Below, one piece after another: positions 8,763-16,808 of a stretch of DNA of 64,000 nt; the stretch's first letter is position 1, and every line of letters begins with the position of its first letter. The stretch is from Actinomycetota bacterium (lineage in GTDB: Bacteria > Actinomycetota > Actinomycetes > S36-B12 > UBA10799): the NCBI GenBank assembly GCA_020637055.1, contig JACJWR010000003.1, forward strand, positions 248,001 through 312,000, given 5' to 3'. A model generated the notes under the pieces. That model searched no databases and was not told where the DNA came from. It saw nothing but the letters and a program-made list of their open reading frames with translations. The position numbers and the translations under genes are program-made.

Positions 8763-10667
8763 CTAGACGCGCACCGGCCGGAAGAAGGGTTGGCGCGAAT
8801 CCATCATGCGTTCCATGACGGAGTTGTAGCCGAGTGCATCGGTGGTCACGGCCTGGTCCCAAATGAGGTGCGTCCACTGCTTGACCTTGAAGCAGACCTC
8901 GCCGTTGAAGTCCGCCTGCGCCAGGACGGCGTTCGAGGTGGAGCTCTGGGCTGGGAAGTTCAACACCGAGGCGGGTGACTCCTGATTCGGATCCCAGCAC
9001 GACACGGTGCGCACGTGGGCCGGGCCGAGGGCATCGGTTGCGGTCAGGTTGCCGATCACCACCGCGCCCGGGACTCCGGTGTCGATCCGCACCACCTGCT
9101 GTGGGTCGACGGGGTCGAGACGGAGGCCGCCGTTGTTGGCGATGGGATTGTCCGACGCCAGTCGTGAGTCGTAGAGCCGCTCCGGAGGCTCCGAAACGAT
9201 GTCGGCGGTCTCCAACACTTGATCCCACAGCAGATGGGCGGCGGCGCTGGTGTAGACGCAGACCTTGCCGGTGGAGTCCGAACGTACCGTGGCGAAGTTG
9301 GCCACCCGGGAATCTGTGTAGTTGCTGGTGGAGGCATTGGGCGATTGATCGGTGCCCGGGGTGCCGTCGACGTCGCAGGGGAACACCCGGGTGTGCCCGG
9401 GAGCTTGTGGGTCGAGCACCGTGAGGGTGGCCATCACGGTGTGATCCGCGAAGCCGGTGTCCACCTCGACTATTCCGCCTGCCGGCACGAAGGTGGGACC
9501 GCGGGTGTCGAGTTTGCGGACCGGCTCGTGCGCGGTGAAGGACTCGGGCGGCGGGGGGAAGGCGTCCGATTCCGACCACACCTGATCCCAGATGAGGTGG
9601 GCATAGCTGGTCAGGTACACGCATACGTTTCCGTCACCGTCGAGTTGCACGGCTGCCAGCGTGGCGGTCGTGCGTCCTGCGGCGAATTGGGTGTTGGAGG
9701 CCAGCGGCATCGGTCGACCACAGGTGAAGACGCGGGTGTGACCCTGCGTGCGCGGCGCGACGACGGTGAGGTTGCCGATCACCGTCTCGTCGGCGGCACC
9801 GACCTTCATCCGGTACGTTCCGGGCGCGAGTTGGGTGGAGTAGCCGGGCTTCTCAGCCCCCACCGACTGGTAGCGGAAGTACCACTCGTTCGTGAAGTAG
9901 GAACCGGTGTCCATCCAGCCGAGATCGGCGCGAACCTGCGCGGCGCCGCCGGCCTCGATCACCCGTCCGGATCCGAGGTAGATCTTCGCGTGGCCTTGGT
10001 TCCCGACGGATTTCGACGGATCGGTCCCGAAGAACTGGATGATGATGTCGCCCGGGCGCAGGTCTGCTCGCGACACCCGCACCACGTTGCTGCCCTCGTA
10101 GCCACCGCCCCACCGGCTGATCGGCGAACTCGTGGGAACGTACGCCCCGGTCCAGCCGAAGTAGGGGAAGAAGTCGTATTGCACGCCGTTGCGTGCCGTG
10201 ACCGGAGCTCCGGCGGCGTTGAAAGCCCGACCCACGAAACTCGAGCAGTCGAATCCGGTGGTGGTTCGGTTGTTCACGTCGTACGGCGCGCCCAGCCGAG
10301 CGAACGCCCACTTGATCGCCCGCTCGGCCTCATAGGTGGGTGCCAGCGCGACCGCATCGAGGCACAGCCGTCGCCAATCGACCGCACGGGCGAAAGTCGC
10401 GTTGGCGGCCACCGTGGTGGGGCAATCTGGGGGCGGCGGGCCGAAGTAGTCGGTGGCCGACGGCGTCACTGCGCCCGGGGCTGTTGGGGCGTTTCCACCG
10501 GGAGGATTCGGCCCGCCGGGCGGTGCCGACGGTCCGGGCTCGGCGTGCGCCGGCACCGCCGCGAAGATCCCCACCACCAGTGCGAAGGCCGCGGCGAGCA
10601 CCGCGACCACCCGCGAACGTCGCCCCATCGGGTGCCTGTCCGCCGCTTGAAAAGTTGTTGCCGACAT
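8763..10667 (-). CDS. Secreted NlpC/P60 peptidase with C-terminal beta-repeats
   Basis: A 634-aa exported protein: a signal peptide (hydrophobic VVAVLAAAFALVVGIFAAV, cleavage near AHA-EP), a Pro/Gly-rich spacer, and an NlpC/P60 domain (about 115-275) with catalytic Cys in GFDCSSFVGRAF and His in QGHAKIYLG. Behind it are three copies of an actinobacterial beta-repeat of about 110 aa. Each has an A/GNLTV(T/V) strand, a THTRVFxC or similar motif, an SNxxF motif, a DGxVCVY motif, HLIWDQV and a DTR/DSR turn. The enzyme should cut peptidoglycan stem peptides, and the repeats probably bind surface polymers. A GGAGGGGAG ribosome site lies just before the ATG. The gene is downstream of two DUF202 genes on the same strand. 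Confidence 0.92.
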   Translation of the reverse strand: MSATTFQAADRHPMGRRSRVVAVLAAAFALVVGIFAAVPAHAEPGPSAPPGGPNPPGGNAPTAPGAVTPSATDYFGPPPPDCPTTVAANATFARAVDWRRLCLDAVALAPTYEAERAIKWAFARLGAPYDVNNRTTTGFDCSSFVGRAFNAAGAPVTARNGVQYDFFPYFGWTGAYVPTSSPISRWGGGYEGSNVVRVSRADLRPGDIIIQFFGTDPSKSVGNQGHAKIYLGSGRVIEAGGAAQVRADLGWMDTGSYFTNEWYFRYQSVGAEKPGYSTQLAPGTYRMKVGAADETVIGNLTVVAPRTQGHTRVFTCGRPMPLASNTQFAAGRTTATLAAVQLDGDGNVCVYLTSYAHLIWDQVWSESDAFPPPPESFTAHEPVRKLDTRGPTFVPAGGIVEVDTGFADHTVMATLTVLDPQAPGHTRVFPCDVDGTPGTDQSPNASTSNYTDSRVANFATVRSDSTGKVCVYTSAAAHLLWDQVLETADIVSEPPERLYDSRLASDNPIANNGGLRLDPVDPQQVVRIDTGVPGAVVIGNLTATDALGPAHVRTVSCWDPNQESPASVLNFPAQSSTSNAVLAQADFNGEVCFKVKQWTHLIWDQAVTTDALGYNSVMERMMDSRQPFFRPVRV

Positions 10668-10736
10668 CGCACGACTCCCCTCCCTGAAAATCCTTCCACA
10701 GTCGATCGCTTTGAAGCGCGGGCGAGAGCGGAGGTG

Positions 10737-10766
10737 CCCCCGATCGGTGGATCAGGCATTCGGGGG
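10737..10766 (-). terminator. Hairpin between the DUF202 pair and the NlpC/P60 gene
   Basis: A 7-bp perfect stem (10737-10743 with 10760-10766) and a 16-nt loop lie 17 bp downstream of the DUF202 stop codon and 70 bp upstream of the NlpC/P60 start. It could be a weak terminator or a leader structure. There is no T-tract. Confidence 0.3.
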
Positions 10767-10782
10767 AGGCGAGGTTCGGGCG

Positions 10783-11118
10783 CTATCCGCGTAACAACGA
10801 CAGCAAGAGTCCGCCGGCGGCAATCACCAAGACGAGCCCGACCGTCAGCGCCGGGCGGCTGCTCGCCTGCGTCTGGTCACGCTCGATCAGGTCCGCGATG
10901 CGCCGCTCGGCCGCCAGCACCAGCGCGAGCCATGCGCCCACCAGGACGAATGCGGCCAGCGCTGTGACCGCGCCCACGTCGCCCCCGACGAACTCCTTGG
11001 CGGCGATCGCGAGCACCACCGTGGCCGTCAAGGTCGTTCGCCGCCACGACAGCCGGGTCCGATCCAACTGCGTCTCCCGCGGCCTCGATACCGGCGGATC
11101 GGATGAGGCGGTGCTCAT
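10783..11118 (-). CDS. DUF202 family membrane protein
   Basis: A 111-aa protein with the DUF202 opening ETQLDRTRLSWRRTTLTATVV and three membrane helices (about 27-47, 51-70 and 92-110). The family's function is unknown. The start overlaps the stop of the upstream, longer DUF202 gene by 4 bp, so the two small proteins are co-made and may form a complex. Confidence 0.9.
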   Translation of the reverse strand: MSTASSDPPVSRPRETQLDRTRLSWRRTTLTATVVLAIAAKEFVGGDVGAVTALAAFVLVGAWLALVLAAERRIADLIERDQTQASSRPALTVGLVLVIAAGGLLLSLLRG

Positions 11119-11504
11119 GCCACGGTCACCACCACCAGCGCCAAGGCCACCGCGCCGGCGGCTACAGCGATCGCCAAGCCGGCGGGGAATCTTGATGCCG
11201 GCAGAGCTTCGTGGTGGCGCATCGCGTTCTCAGTCCGGGCCCAGTGGTCGACCGCTCGAATGGAGATGGCCGCGCCCAACAGGATCAAGACCGCCGAGAG
11301 GATGTGCCGCAACAGGATCGGCCAGTTCGTCGGCAGGAAGGCGGCCACCGCCAACCCGCCCCCGATCAGTGCCAGCGCGGTGCGGATCCATGCGAGGAAT
11401 GTGCGCTCGTTCGCCAGCGAGAATCGATAGTCCGGGGTTGAACCGGGTTGCTCCGGATCCCGTGCGCCGAACCACTGCCGAAGTCGTGTGCCCACGACAG
11501 CCAT
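11115..11504 (-). CDS. DUF202/YidH-type membrane protein
   Basis: A 129-aa protein with the YidH-like signature LANERTFLAWIRTALALIGGG and three membrane helices. It is first in a two-gene operon with the second DUF202 protein (4-bp overlap). This two-gene arrangement of YidH and a shorter DUF202 partner is common in actinobacteria. No enzymatic motif is visible. Confidence 0.9.
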   Translation of the reverse strand: MAVVGTRLRQWFGARDPEQPGSTPDYRFSLANERTFLAWIRTALALIGGGLAVAAFLPTNWPILLRHILSAVLILLGAAISIRAVDHWARTENAMRHHEALPASRFPAGLAIAVAAGAVALALVVVTVA

Positions 11505-11525
11505 TGAACCGCAGTCGCGGATCGG

Positions 11526-13733
11526 CTATCGGGTGATCGTGCAGGGCACCGAAACGCCGTTCACCGCCGCCGTGCAGGTCGCCGGTGTGGGCAGGCTGGG
11601 GGAGGTGTCGGTGAAGCCGAAACTGGTCGACCCGCCGGCCGGGATGCTGCCGTTCCAGGAAGCGTTGCCGAGGGTGAGGTTGCCGCCCGAGTAGCTCAGC
11701 CGGGTGGCGTTCCAGGGCGAGATATCGGTCGGCCAGGCGAGCGCGATGCGCCAATTCGACGTCGGCGCTGCCGTCTTGTTGGTGACGACGGCGTCCATCG
11801 TCCGCCCGCTGCCCCAGTCGGACACGGTGCTCAGTTTCACTGTGAGGCCAGCGGCCGGAGTGGGGGTCGGTGTTGGCGTGGGCGTCGGGGTTGGCGTGGG
11901 GGTGGGCGTCGGGGTTGGAGTGGGTGTCGGAGTCGGCGTGGGTGTGGGCGTGGGCGTGGGCGTCGGGGTCGGGTTGCCGATGGTCGTCTGCGTCACGGCA
12001 CCGAAGTCGATGCTCAGGTTGTTCGCGAGGTTGGCGATGGCATCGTCGAGCAGGTCGAAGAACACCTCCCGGTCGGCCTTGGTGGAGATGTTGAGCCGGG
12101 AACCTGAGTTCAAGCCGTTGCCTGCCAGTGCGGCGTCGAAGGCAACCTTCGAATCCGCTTGCGCCACGTAGGTGTAGGCGCCGGACTGGTCGATGTACGC
12201 GAGCGTTCCCATCGAATTGGCGAACACCGTCGCGATGTCGGTGGCGGAGAGATCGATCGAGACGTCCCCGGTGATGGCGGCGGACGGGAACGTCTGCTGG
12301 TTGTACATCTGATCCAGGTACAGTCGGACCTGGCGCGGGTACAGGATGAAGGTGGATCCCGCGGATTCGCTTGTCCCGATTGCCTTCTGGTAGGCGGTGT
12401 CAGACAGCGAGTAGTCACCGATCGACTTCACCTGGGTGGCTTCCACACCGGTGCCGAACTCGCCCGCGCAGATGCGGTAGTAGTCGCTGAGGATCCGTGA
12501 GTAGGTGCCGGCGTTGTACGCCGCGTTCAGAATCATGTCGTAGTTGTTGTAGGTGGCCGCGGCCGAGCGTGGATCCTTCAGGTTGGCCATGCATTTGGCG
12601 TAGGTGGCGTACTGAGGACCCCAACTGTCGGCGTTGTTCATGGCCATGCGGTTGGCGTCGTTGAGGTGGAAGTAGGCCGCCGCCATCGCGCCGAAGTACT
12701 TCTGATCCAACGAGTCGGGGCCGACGGCCGCGGTTTGGGCACCACTGTCCTGAGCCTCGACGGTGTAGCCGAGCCCCTTCTGCAGGGCGGTGAAGTTGAT
12801 CAGGCCGATGCCGGCGCTGGTCTCGAGGCGTTTCGAGTAGTCGTTGATCTGGTACGGCCCGCCTTGACCGGGGGCGAGCAGGGCCGTCCGTTCATTCGCA
12901 TTGGGGTTGATCCAGTCGGTCGACTGCGAGTAGCCGCCGGTGTTGATGTTCTCCTGCAGCAACTGCGCGAACAGGCTGCCGTAGATGTAGTCGCGGTTGA
13001 GTGCCAGTCCGGGAGTCTGTTCGGTGAGCAGGCGGCCGAGCAATGCGCCTGCCGTGTAGTTGCTGATGATCAGGTCGGTGTAGTTGCTGCTGAGCGAGAA
13101 CTGGTCGGCCGTCCCGGTGCCGAACGGCAGCGCGGTGTGGTAGTTGATGGTCCCGCTGGCGGTGCTGGTCGGGGTGAACCGCACCGGGGTGGGTAGGTTC
13201 GTCGGTCCCGGTTGTGGGGTTGGCGTGGGGGTGGGGGTTGGCGTCGGAGTAGGTGTTGGTGTTGGTGTTGGTGTTGGTGTTGGTGTTGGGGTCGGGGTGG
13301 GCGTCGGGGTTGGCGTGGGAGTCGGAGTCGGGGTCGGGGTTCCGCCGGCCACGCGGCAACTGTGGCCCGGCACGGTGCACGAGGTTGGTGGTGCGGCAGA
13401 TGACACCACTGCGCCGAATCCGACTGTGCCGCCGGGAGCCAGGGTCGGTGCCCAGCCCGGAGCGGTGAAGGTATTCCCGCCGCTCAGCGTGGTGTTCCAC
13501 GCGGAGGAGACTTTCGGGCCTCCGGCGATGCTCACCGTCCAGGGACTCAGCGAGGTGCCGGACCGATTCGCCAGCGTCACGTCGACGGTCGCGCCGGTGG
13601 ACCAGGAGTCGGTGACCTTCCAGGTCAGGACGATGTCGTCGGCTGCTGCCGCAGGACCGGCGGCTGCTAGACCGAACCCGATCAGGCCGGCAGCGGCCAG
13701 GAGCGAGACGGCGGTGCGCGGATAGGAGCTCAT
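11526..13733 (-). CDS. Secreted CBM2-[lysozyme-like?]-CBM2 protein with Thr-Pro linkers
   Basis: A 735-aa exported protein. It has a signal peptide (1-31, ending AAA-DD), a CBM2 cellulose- or chitin-binding module (about 33-133, with Trp in DSWSTG, LSPWTV, SAWNTT and APGWAP), a (TP)n linker, a central domain of about 420 residues, a second (TP)n linker and a second CBM2 (last 95 residues, Trp in SDWGSG, SNWRI and SPWNAT). The core has LLQENINTGG, GGPYQINDYSKRLE and LNAAYNAGTYS, reminiscent of the E, GxxQI and AYNAG motifs of lytic transglycosylases and lysozymes. I propose a polysaccharide-active lysozyme-like enzyme with modest confidence. ATG 13733 is chosen because the signal peptide begins there; the in-frame ATG at 13844 adds 37 residues unlike any secretion signal. 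Confidence 0.88.
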   Translation of the reverse strand: MSSYPRTAVSLLAAAGLIGFGLAAAGPAAAADDIVLTWKVTDSWSTGATVDVTLANRSGTSLSPWTVSIAGGPKVSSAWNTTLSGGNTFTAPGWAPTLAPGGTVGFGAVVSSAAPPTSCTVPGHSCRVAGGTPTPTPTPTPTPTPTPTPTPTPTPTPTPTPTPTPTPTPTPTPQPGPTNLPTPVRFTPTSTASGTINYHTALPFGTGTADQFSLSSNYTDLIISNYTAGALLGRLLTEQTPGLALNRDYIYGSLFAQLLQENINTGGYSQSTDWINPNANERTALLAPGQGGPYQINDYSKRLETSAGIGLINFTALQKGLGYTVEAQDSGAQTAAVGPDSLDQKYFGAMAAAYFHLNDANRMAMNNADSWGPQYATYAKCMANLKDPRSAAATYNNYDMILNAAYNAGTYSRILSDYYRICAGEFGTGVEATQVKSIGDYSLSDTAYQKAIGTSESAGSTFILYPRQVRLYLDQMYNQQTFPSAAITGDVSIDLSATDIATVFANSMGTLAYIDQSGAYTYVAQADSKVAFDAALAGNGLNSGSRLNISTKADREVFFDLLDDAIANLANNLSIDFGAVTQTTIGNPTPTPTPTPTPTPTPTPTPTPTPTPTPTPTPTPTPTPTPAAGLTVKLSTVSDWGSGRTMDAVVTNKTAAPTSNWRIALAWPTDISPWNATRLSYSGGNLTLGNASWNGSIPAGGSTSFGFTDTSPSLPTPATCTAAVNGVSVPCTITR
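11857..11974 (-). repeat. Low-complexity Thr-Pro linker repeat (second linker)
   Basis: Hexamer-type repeat DNA coding for alternating Thr-Pro between the core domain and the C-terminal CBM2. Synonymous third bases vary, so the unit is degenerate. Confidence 0.85.
13211..13342 (-). repeat. Thr-Pro linker repeat with a perfect hexamer microsatellite
   Basis: Codes for the first (TP)n linker. At 13252-13287 the plus strand holds six perfect tandem copies of GGTGTT. Slippage here would change linker length by whole Thr-Pro pairs without a frameshift. Confidence 0.85.
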
Positions 13734-13915
13734 CGGTAACCATCCAGGTGCGTCGGCGCGGGGCAGGTCCGGTCGGTCGCGGGCGACGCCGCAGGTAGCC
13801 TCCTGTGACCGACTCCACTTACTGTGACGCAGCACAATGATCATGGGGTCCGTCGTTCACCCGGTCGGCGGATCGGAACAGGAGCCGCGCAACCGGCCAG
13901 ACGAAAGCAGCCACC

Positions 13916-14908
13916 ATGTCCTTCGCCTCGGCGTTTCGATTGCTGCTCATGGCGGGCCTGATCGCCGGGGCCATCGTCGGACTCGTCGGGCTGGTCCTTC
14001 CCTCGGCCGCCCTGGTGTCTGTCCCAGGCGTTGTGCTGGGGGCTCTCGCGGCCCTGACCTTCGGGCGGGTGTGGCCAAGTCTGGTGGCTCTCGCGGTGCT
14101 CGCCATGCTCACGGTGGTGGCCCTGCTCAGCTATGGCGAACCCTGGCTGGCCGCCGTGATCATGGGGTTGGTCGGAGTGGGACTGGGGCTGTCGACCAGA
14201 GCAGGTCTGCATGGGATCGCGTTGAATATCGCGATCTTCGGCGCATCCGCCTTCTTCGCGGTCGATGCTCCGGTCGGCCAGGTGGGGTCGATGGCCGCCG
14301 CGCTGAGCACGGCCATGGCGATCGTCGCGGGCGGGGCGCTCGCAATCCTCGCCTTCCTGCTGGTTGCCCGGGGCAAGACCTTGCCGCCGACTCCGGTGTT
14401 CTCCTGGTCCGACACCGTCGTGCATACGGTCACCCTGGCGGTGACGCTGTCCGTGGCCACCGCGATCCTGTTGACCTCAGATCGCACCCCGGTCGCAGCC
14501 TGGCTGTTGGTGACCATCATCGTGCTCTCCCAACCGGTCGATCGGGTCACCGTACGACGCAGTGCCGAAAGGGTCGTCGGCACCTTGGCCGGCGCTGCCT
14601 TGGCGGGACTAGTCATTCTCGTCGTCACGGCAGAGTGGCTGCTGATCGCGGTGGCCCTGGTGTGCCTGGTGTTCGCCTGGAGTTACCGACTCTCGCATCC
14701 ACCGGTCGAACAGGGTCGGGGGTATTGGGTGTACGCCCTGATCTGGACCCCGGCGATGGTGGTTCTCGCGGTGCCGCAGGGCGGATCGGCAACCCTCGAC
14801 GCCGACTACGCCCGCGGCATCTTCACCGTGATCGCGGCGATCGCGGTCGTCGCGGTCACTTTCGTGGTGCGCCGCGTCGTGTTGCTGCGGTCGACGGCGA
14901 CGAAATAG
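13916..14908 (+). CDS. FUSC-like integral membrane protein
   Basis: A 330-aa membrane protein with about ten hydrophobic helices in two halves and a short cytoplasmic stretch (about 150-165, ARGKTLPPTPVFSWSDTV). The second half has VRRSAERVVGTLAGAALAG, the R(x)xxRxxGTxxGxxxG pattern of the FUSC/aromatic-acid exporter family. Export of an aromatic or amphiphilic acid is the family expectation; the substrate is unknown. It is divergent from the CBM2 gene with about 180 bp between them. Confidence 0.8.
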   Translation: MSFASAFRLLLMAGLIAGAIVGLVGLVLPSAALVSVPGVVLGALAALTFGRVWPSLVALAVLAMLTVVALLSYGEPWLAAVIMGLVGVGLGLSTRAGLHGIALNIAIFGASAFFAVDAPVGQVGSMAAALSTAMAIVAGGALAILAFLLVARGKTLPPTPVFSWSDTVVHTVTLAVTLSVATAILLTSDRTPVAAWLLVTIIVLSQPVDRVTVRRSAERVVGTLAGAALAGLVILVVTAEWLLIAVALVCLVFAWSYRLSHPPVEQGRGYWVYALIWTPAMVVLAVPQGGSATLDADYARGIFTVIAAIAVVAVTFVVRRVVLLRSTATK

Positions 14909-15027
14909 CCGAGCAGGGCAGCCCCAGCGCGGTTTCCCCGGATCCGACCGGACCGCTTCACCTCTGCGCAGAGTTCCCCTGCCAGTCGGGCAGGTGCGTC
15001 GGCTCAAGGCCGAGCGCGCCCAGATTG

Positions 15028-15065
15028 CCCTATCCGGTCGAGGACTCCCTATCCGGTCGGGGACT
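15028..15065. repeat. Two tandem 19-bp repeats upstream of argG
   Basis: The units CCCTATCCGGTCG(A/G)GGACT differ at one base. They sit about 210 bp before the argG start, next to the inverted repeat at 15070-15087. Confidence 0.6.
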
Positions 15066-15260
15066 CACCGTCGAGAATCGTCTCGACACACGGCTGGCAC
15101 CATTCCCCTTCAGGCATGCCGTGCCGGCAGTTGGTGCCGGTCTGGCCCGGGAAGAGTGGCAGTTGTTCCATGACGTCCCCCAAGTGTTGACTCCGGCCAC
15201 CCTAGACCGGGCCCCCGACAGTGGCACCGGCGCAACGTCGGAGGTCGCAACCCGGGTCAC

Positions 15261-15266
15261 TAGGCT
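15261..15266 (+). promoter_or_regulatory. Leaderless -10 box of argG (TAGGCT)
   Basis: TAGGCT is followed by 7 nt and then the argG ATG. No ribosome binding site precedes the ATG, consistent with a leaderless mRNA. Confidence 0.5.
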
Positions 15267-15273
15267 TGCACCC

Positions 15274-16695
15274 ATGTCGAAAGTCCTTGCCTCCCTCCCT
15301 ATCGGTGAACGCGTCGGGATCGCCTTCTCAGGCGGCCTCGATACCTCCGTCGCGGTCGCCTGGATGCGCGACAAGGGGGCGATCCCCTGCGCCTACACCG
15401 CCGACCTCGGCCAGTACGACGAGCCGGACATCGAATCGGTGCCCGACCGCGCCACCCTCTACGGGGCCGAGATCTCCCGACTGGTGGACTGCCGCGAAGC
15501 CCTCGTCGAGGAGGCGCTGATAGCCATCGCTTGCGGGGCCTTCCACATCCGCTCGGGGGGTCGGCTGTACTACAACACCACGCCGTTGGGCCGAGCCGTC
15601 ACCGGCACGTTGCTCGTGCGTGCGATGCTCGCCGACGACGTCAACGTGTGGGGCGACGGCTCCACCTACAAGGGCAACGACATCGAGCGGTTCTACCGCT
15701 ACGGACTGCTGGCCAACCCGGAACTGCGCATCTACAAGCCGTGGTTGGATTCGGCTTTCGTCACCGAACTCGGCGGACGACAGGAGATGAGTTCCTGGCT
15801 GTCCGAACGCGGGTTGCCGTACCGCGACAGCGCCGAGAAGGCCTACTCGACCGACGCGAACATCCTCGGCGCCACCCACGAGGCGAAGCGGCTGGAGCAC
15901 CTCGATTCCGGCATCGAAATCGTGGAGCCGATCATGGGGGTCAAGTTCTGGGACCCGGCGGTGGAGATCGAGACCGAGGACGTCACCGTGAGCTTCGCCA
16001 ACGGGCGCCCGGTGGCCATCAACGGGCAGTCCTACGCCAGTGCAGTGGACCTCTTCCTCGAGGCGAACGCGATCGGGGGGCGGCACGGCCTGGGAATGGC
16101 CGATCAGATCGAGAACCGCATCATCGAGGCGAAGAGCCGGGGCATCTACGAGGCGCCGGGCATGGCCCTGCTGTTCATCGCCTACGAACGCCTGCTCAAC
16201 GCCATCCACAACGAGGACACCATCGCCAACTACCAGACCGAGGGCGTTCGGCTTGGCCGGTTGCTCTACCAGGGTCGCTGGCTGGACCCGCAGTCGTTGA
16301 TGCTGCGCGAATCGATCATGCGGTGGGTCGCGAGTGCGGTGACCGGGGAGGTAACCCTGCGACTTCGACGCGGCGACGACTACTCGATCATGGACACCGC
16401 CGGGCCGCACCTGTCCTACCACCCGGACAAACTCTCCATGGAACGCAACGAGGGCGCGGTCTTCGGCCCGGTCGATCGCATCGGACAACTCACGATGCGC
16501 AACCTGGACATCGCCGACACCCGCTCCCGATTGGAGCTCTACGCCAGCCAGGGCCAGTTGGCGGATCGGCATTCCGCGCTCGTCGGCGACCTCGAGCCGG
16601 GCGGCGCGGCGGCCATCGCGGCCCCGAATCCTGCGGCCGAATTCGACGCCGACATCCCGCTCGATCGGGCGGCTTTCGACTTCGGCGCCGACTGA
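15274..16695 (+). CDS. argG: Argininosuccinate synthase
   Basis: A 473-aa enzyme that joins citrulline and aspartate with ATP to make argininosuccinate, the penultimate step of arginine synthesis. It has the PP-loop AFSGGLDTSVAVAWM near residues 16-30, YTADLGQYDEPD, and the citrulline/aspartate site region WGDGSTYKGNDIERFYRYG. The length and the NTTPLGRAVTGT motif fit the longer ArgG type rather than the roughly 400-aa type. The ATG at 15274 is fixed by the family N-terminus (KVLASLPIGERVGIAFSGG) and by a leaderless -10 box. No other arg genes are nearby. The frame stays open far upstream, but that part overlaps the FUSC-like gene and is not coding. Confidence 0.97.
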   Translation: MSKVLASLPIGERVGIAFSGGLDTSVAVAWMRDKGAIPCAYTADLGQYDEPDIESVPDRATLYGAEISRLVDCREALVEEALIAIACGAFHIRSGGRLYYNTTPLGRAVTGTLLVRAMLADDVNVWGDGSTYKGNDIERFYRYGLLANPELRIYKPWLDSAFVTELGGRQEMSSWLSERGLPYRDSAEKAYSTDANILGATHEAKRLEHLDSGIEIVEPIMGVKFWDPAVEIETEDVTVSFANGRPVAINGQSYASAVDLFLEANAIGGRHGLGMADQIENRIIEAKSRGIYEAPGMALLFIAYERLLNAIHNEDTIANYQTEGVRLGRLLYQGRWLDPQSLMLRESIMRWVASAVTGEVTLRLRRGDDYSIMDTAGPHLSYHPDKLSMERNEGAVFGPVDRIGQLTMRNLDIADTRSRLELYASQGQLADRHSALVGDLEPGGAAAIAAPNPAAEFDADIPLDRAAFDFGAD

Positions 16696-16808
16696 GTCTT
16701 CACTTCCCTTGCGGCACAGCGGGTGTCGCGCTCGAGAGTCCCGGGGGCCTGCCTGCTCCGGGTGAATTCGATGTGCAACGTTCATGATCGCGGGTCCACA
16801 ATGCCCGG

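Larger units (their letters stand above)
14909..15273. other. 365-bp gap between the FUSC-like gene and argG
   Basis: No gene is supported here. The gap holds a 6-bp perfect hairpin (14978-14994, CCTGCC and GGCAGG), possibly the end of the FUSC-like transcript. It also holds two tandem 19-bp units with one mismatch (15028-15046 and 15047-15065, CCCTATCCGGTCG(A/G)GGACT), and directly after them a 7-bp perfect hairpin (15070-15087, GTCGAGA-ATCG-TCTCGAC). The tandem repeat plus hairpin upstream of argG could be a regulatory site, but it does not look like an AT-rich ARG box. Confidence 0.5.

Noticed and set aside
10668..10782. Possible c-di-AMP (ydaO) riboswitch before the NlpC/P60 gene
   Set aside because: NlpC/P60 genes in actinobacteria often have one, but this gap is only about 115 bp and I could not find the conserved ydaO core; only one simple hairpin is seen.
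11857..13342. GT-rich repeats that look like a CRISPR or satellite array
   Set aside because: They are the coding DNA of Thr-Pro linkers; the units are 6 bp, with no spacers.
13837..16695. Very long plus-strand open frame that includes argG
   Set aside because: The part before 15274 overlaps the real FUSC-like gene in another frame and has Arg-rich, non-homologous sequence. Only the argG part is coding.
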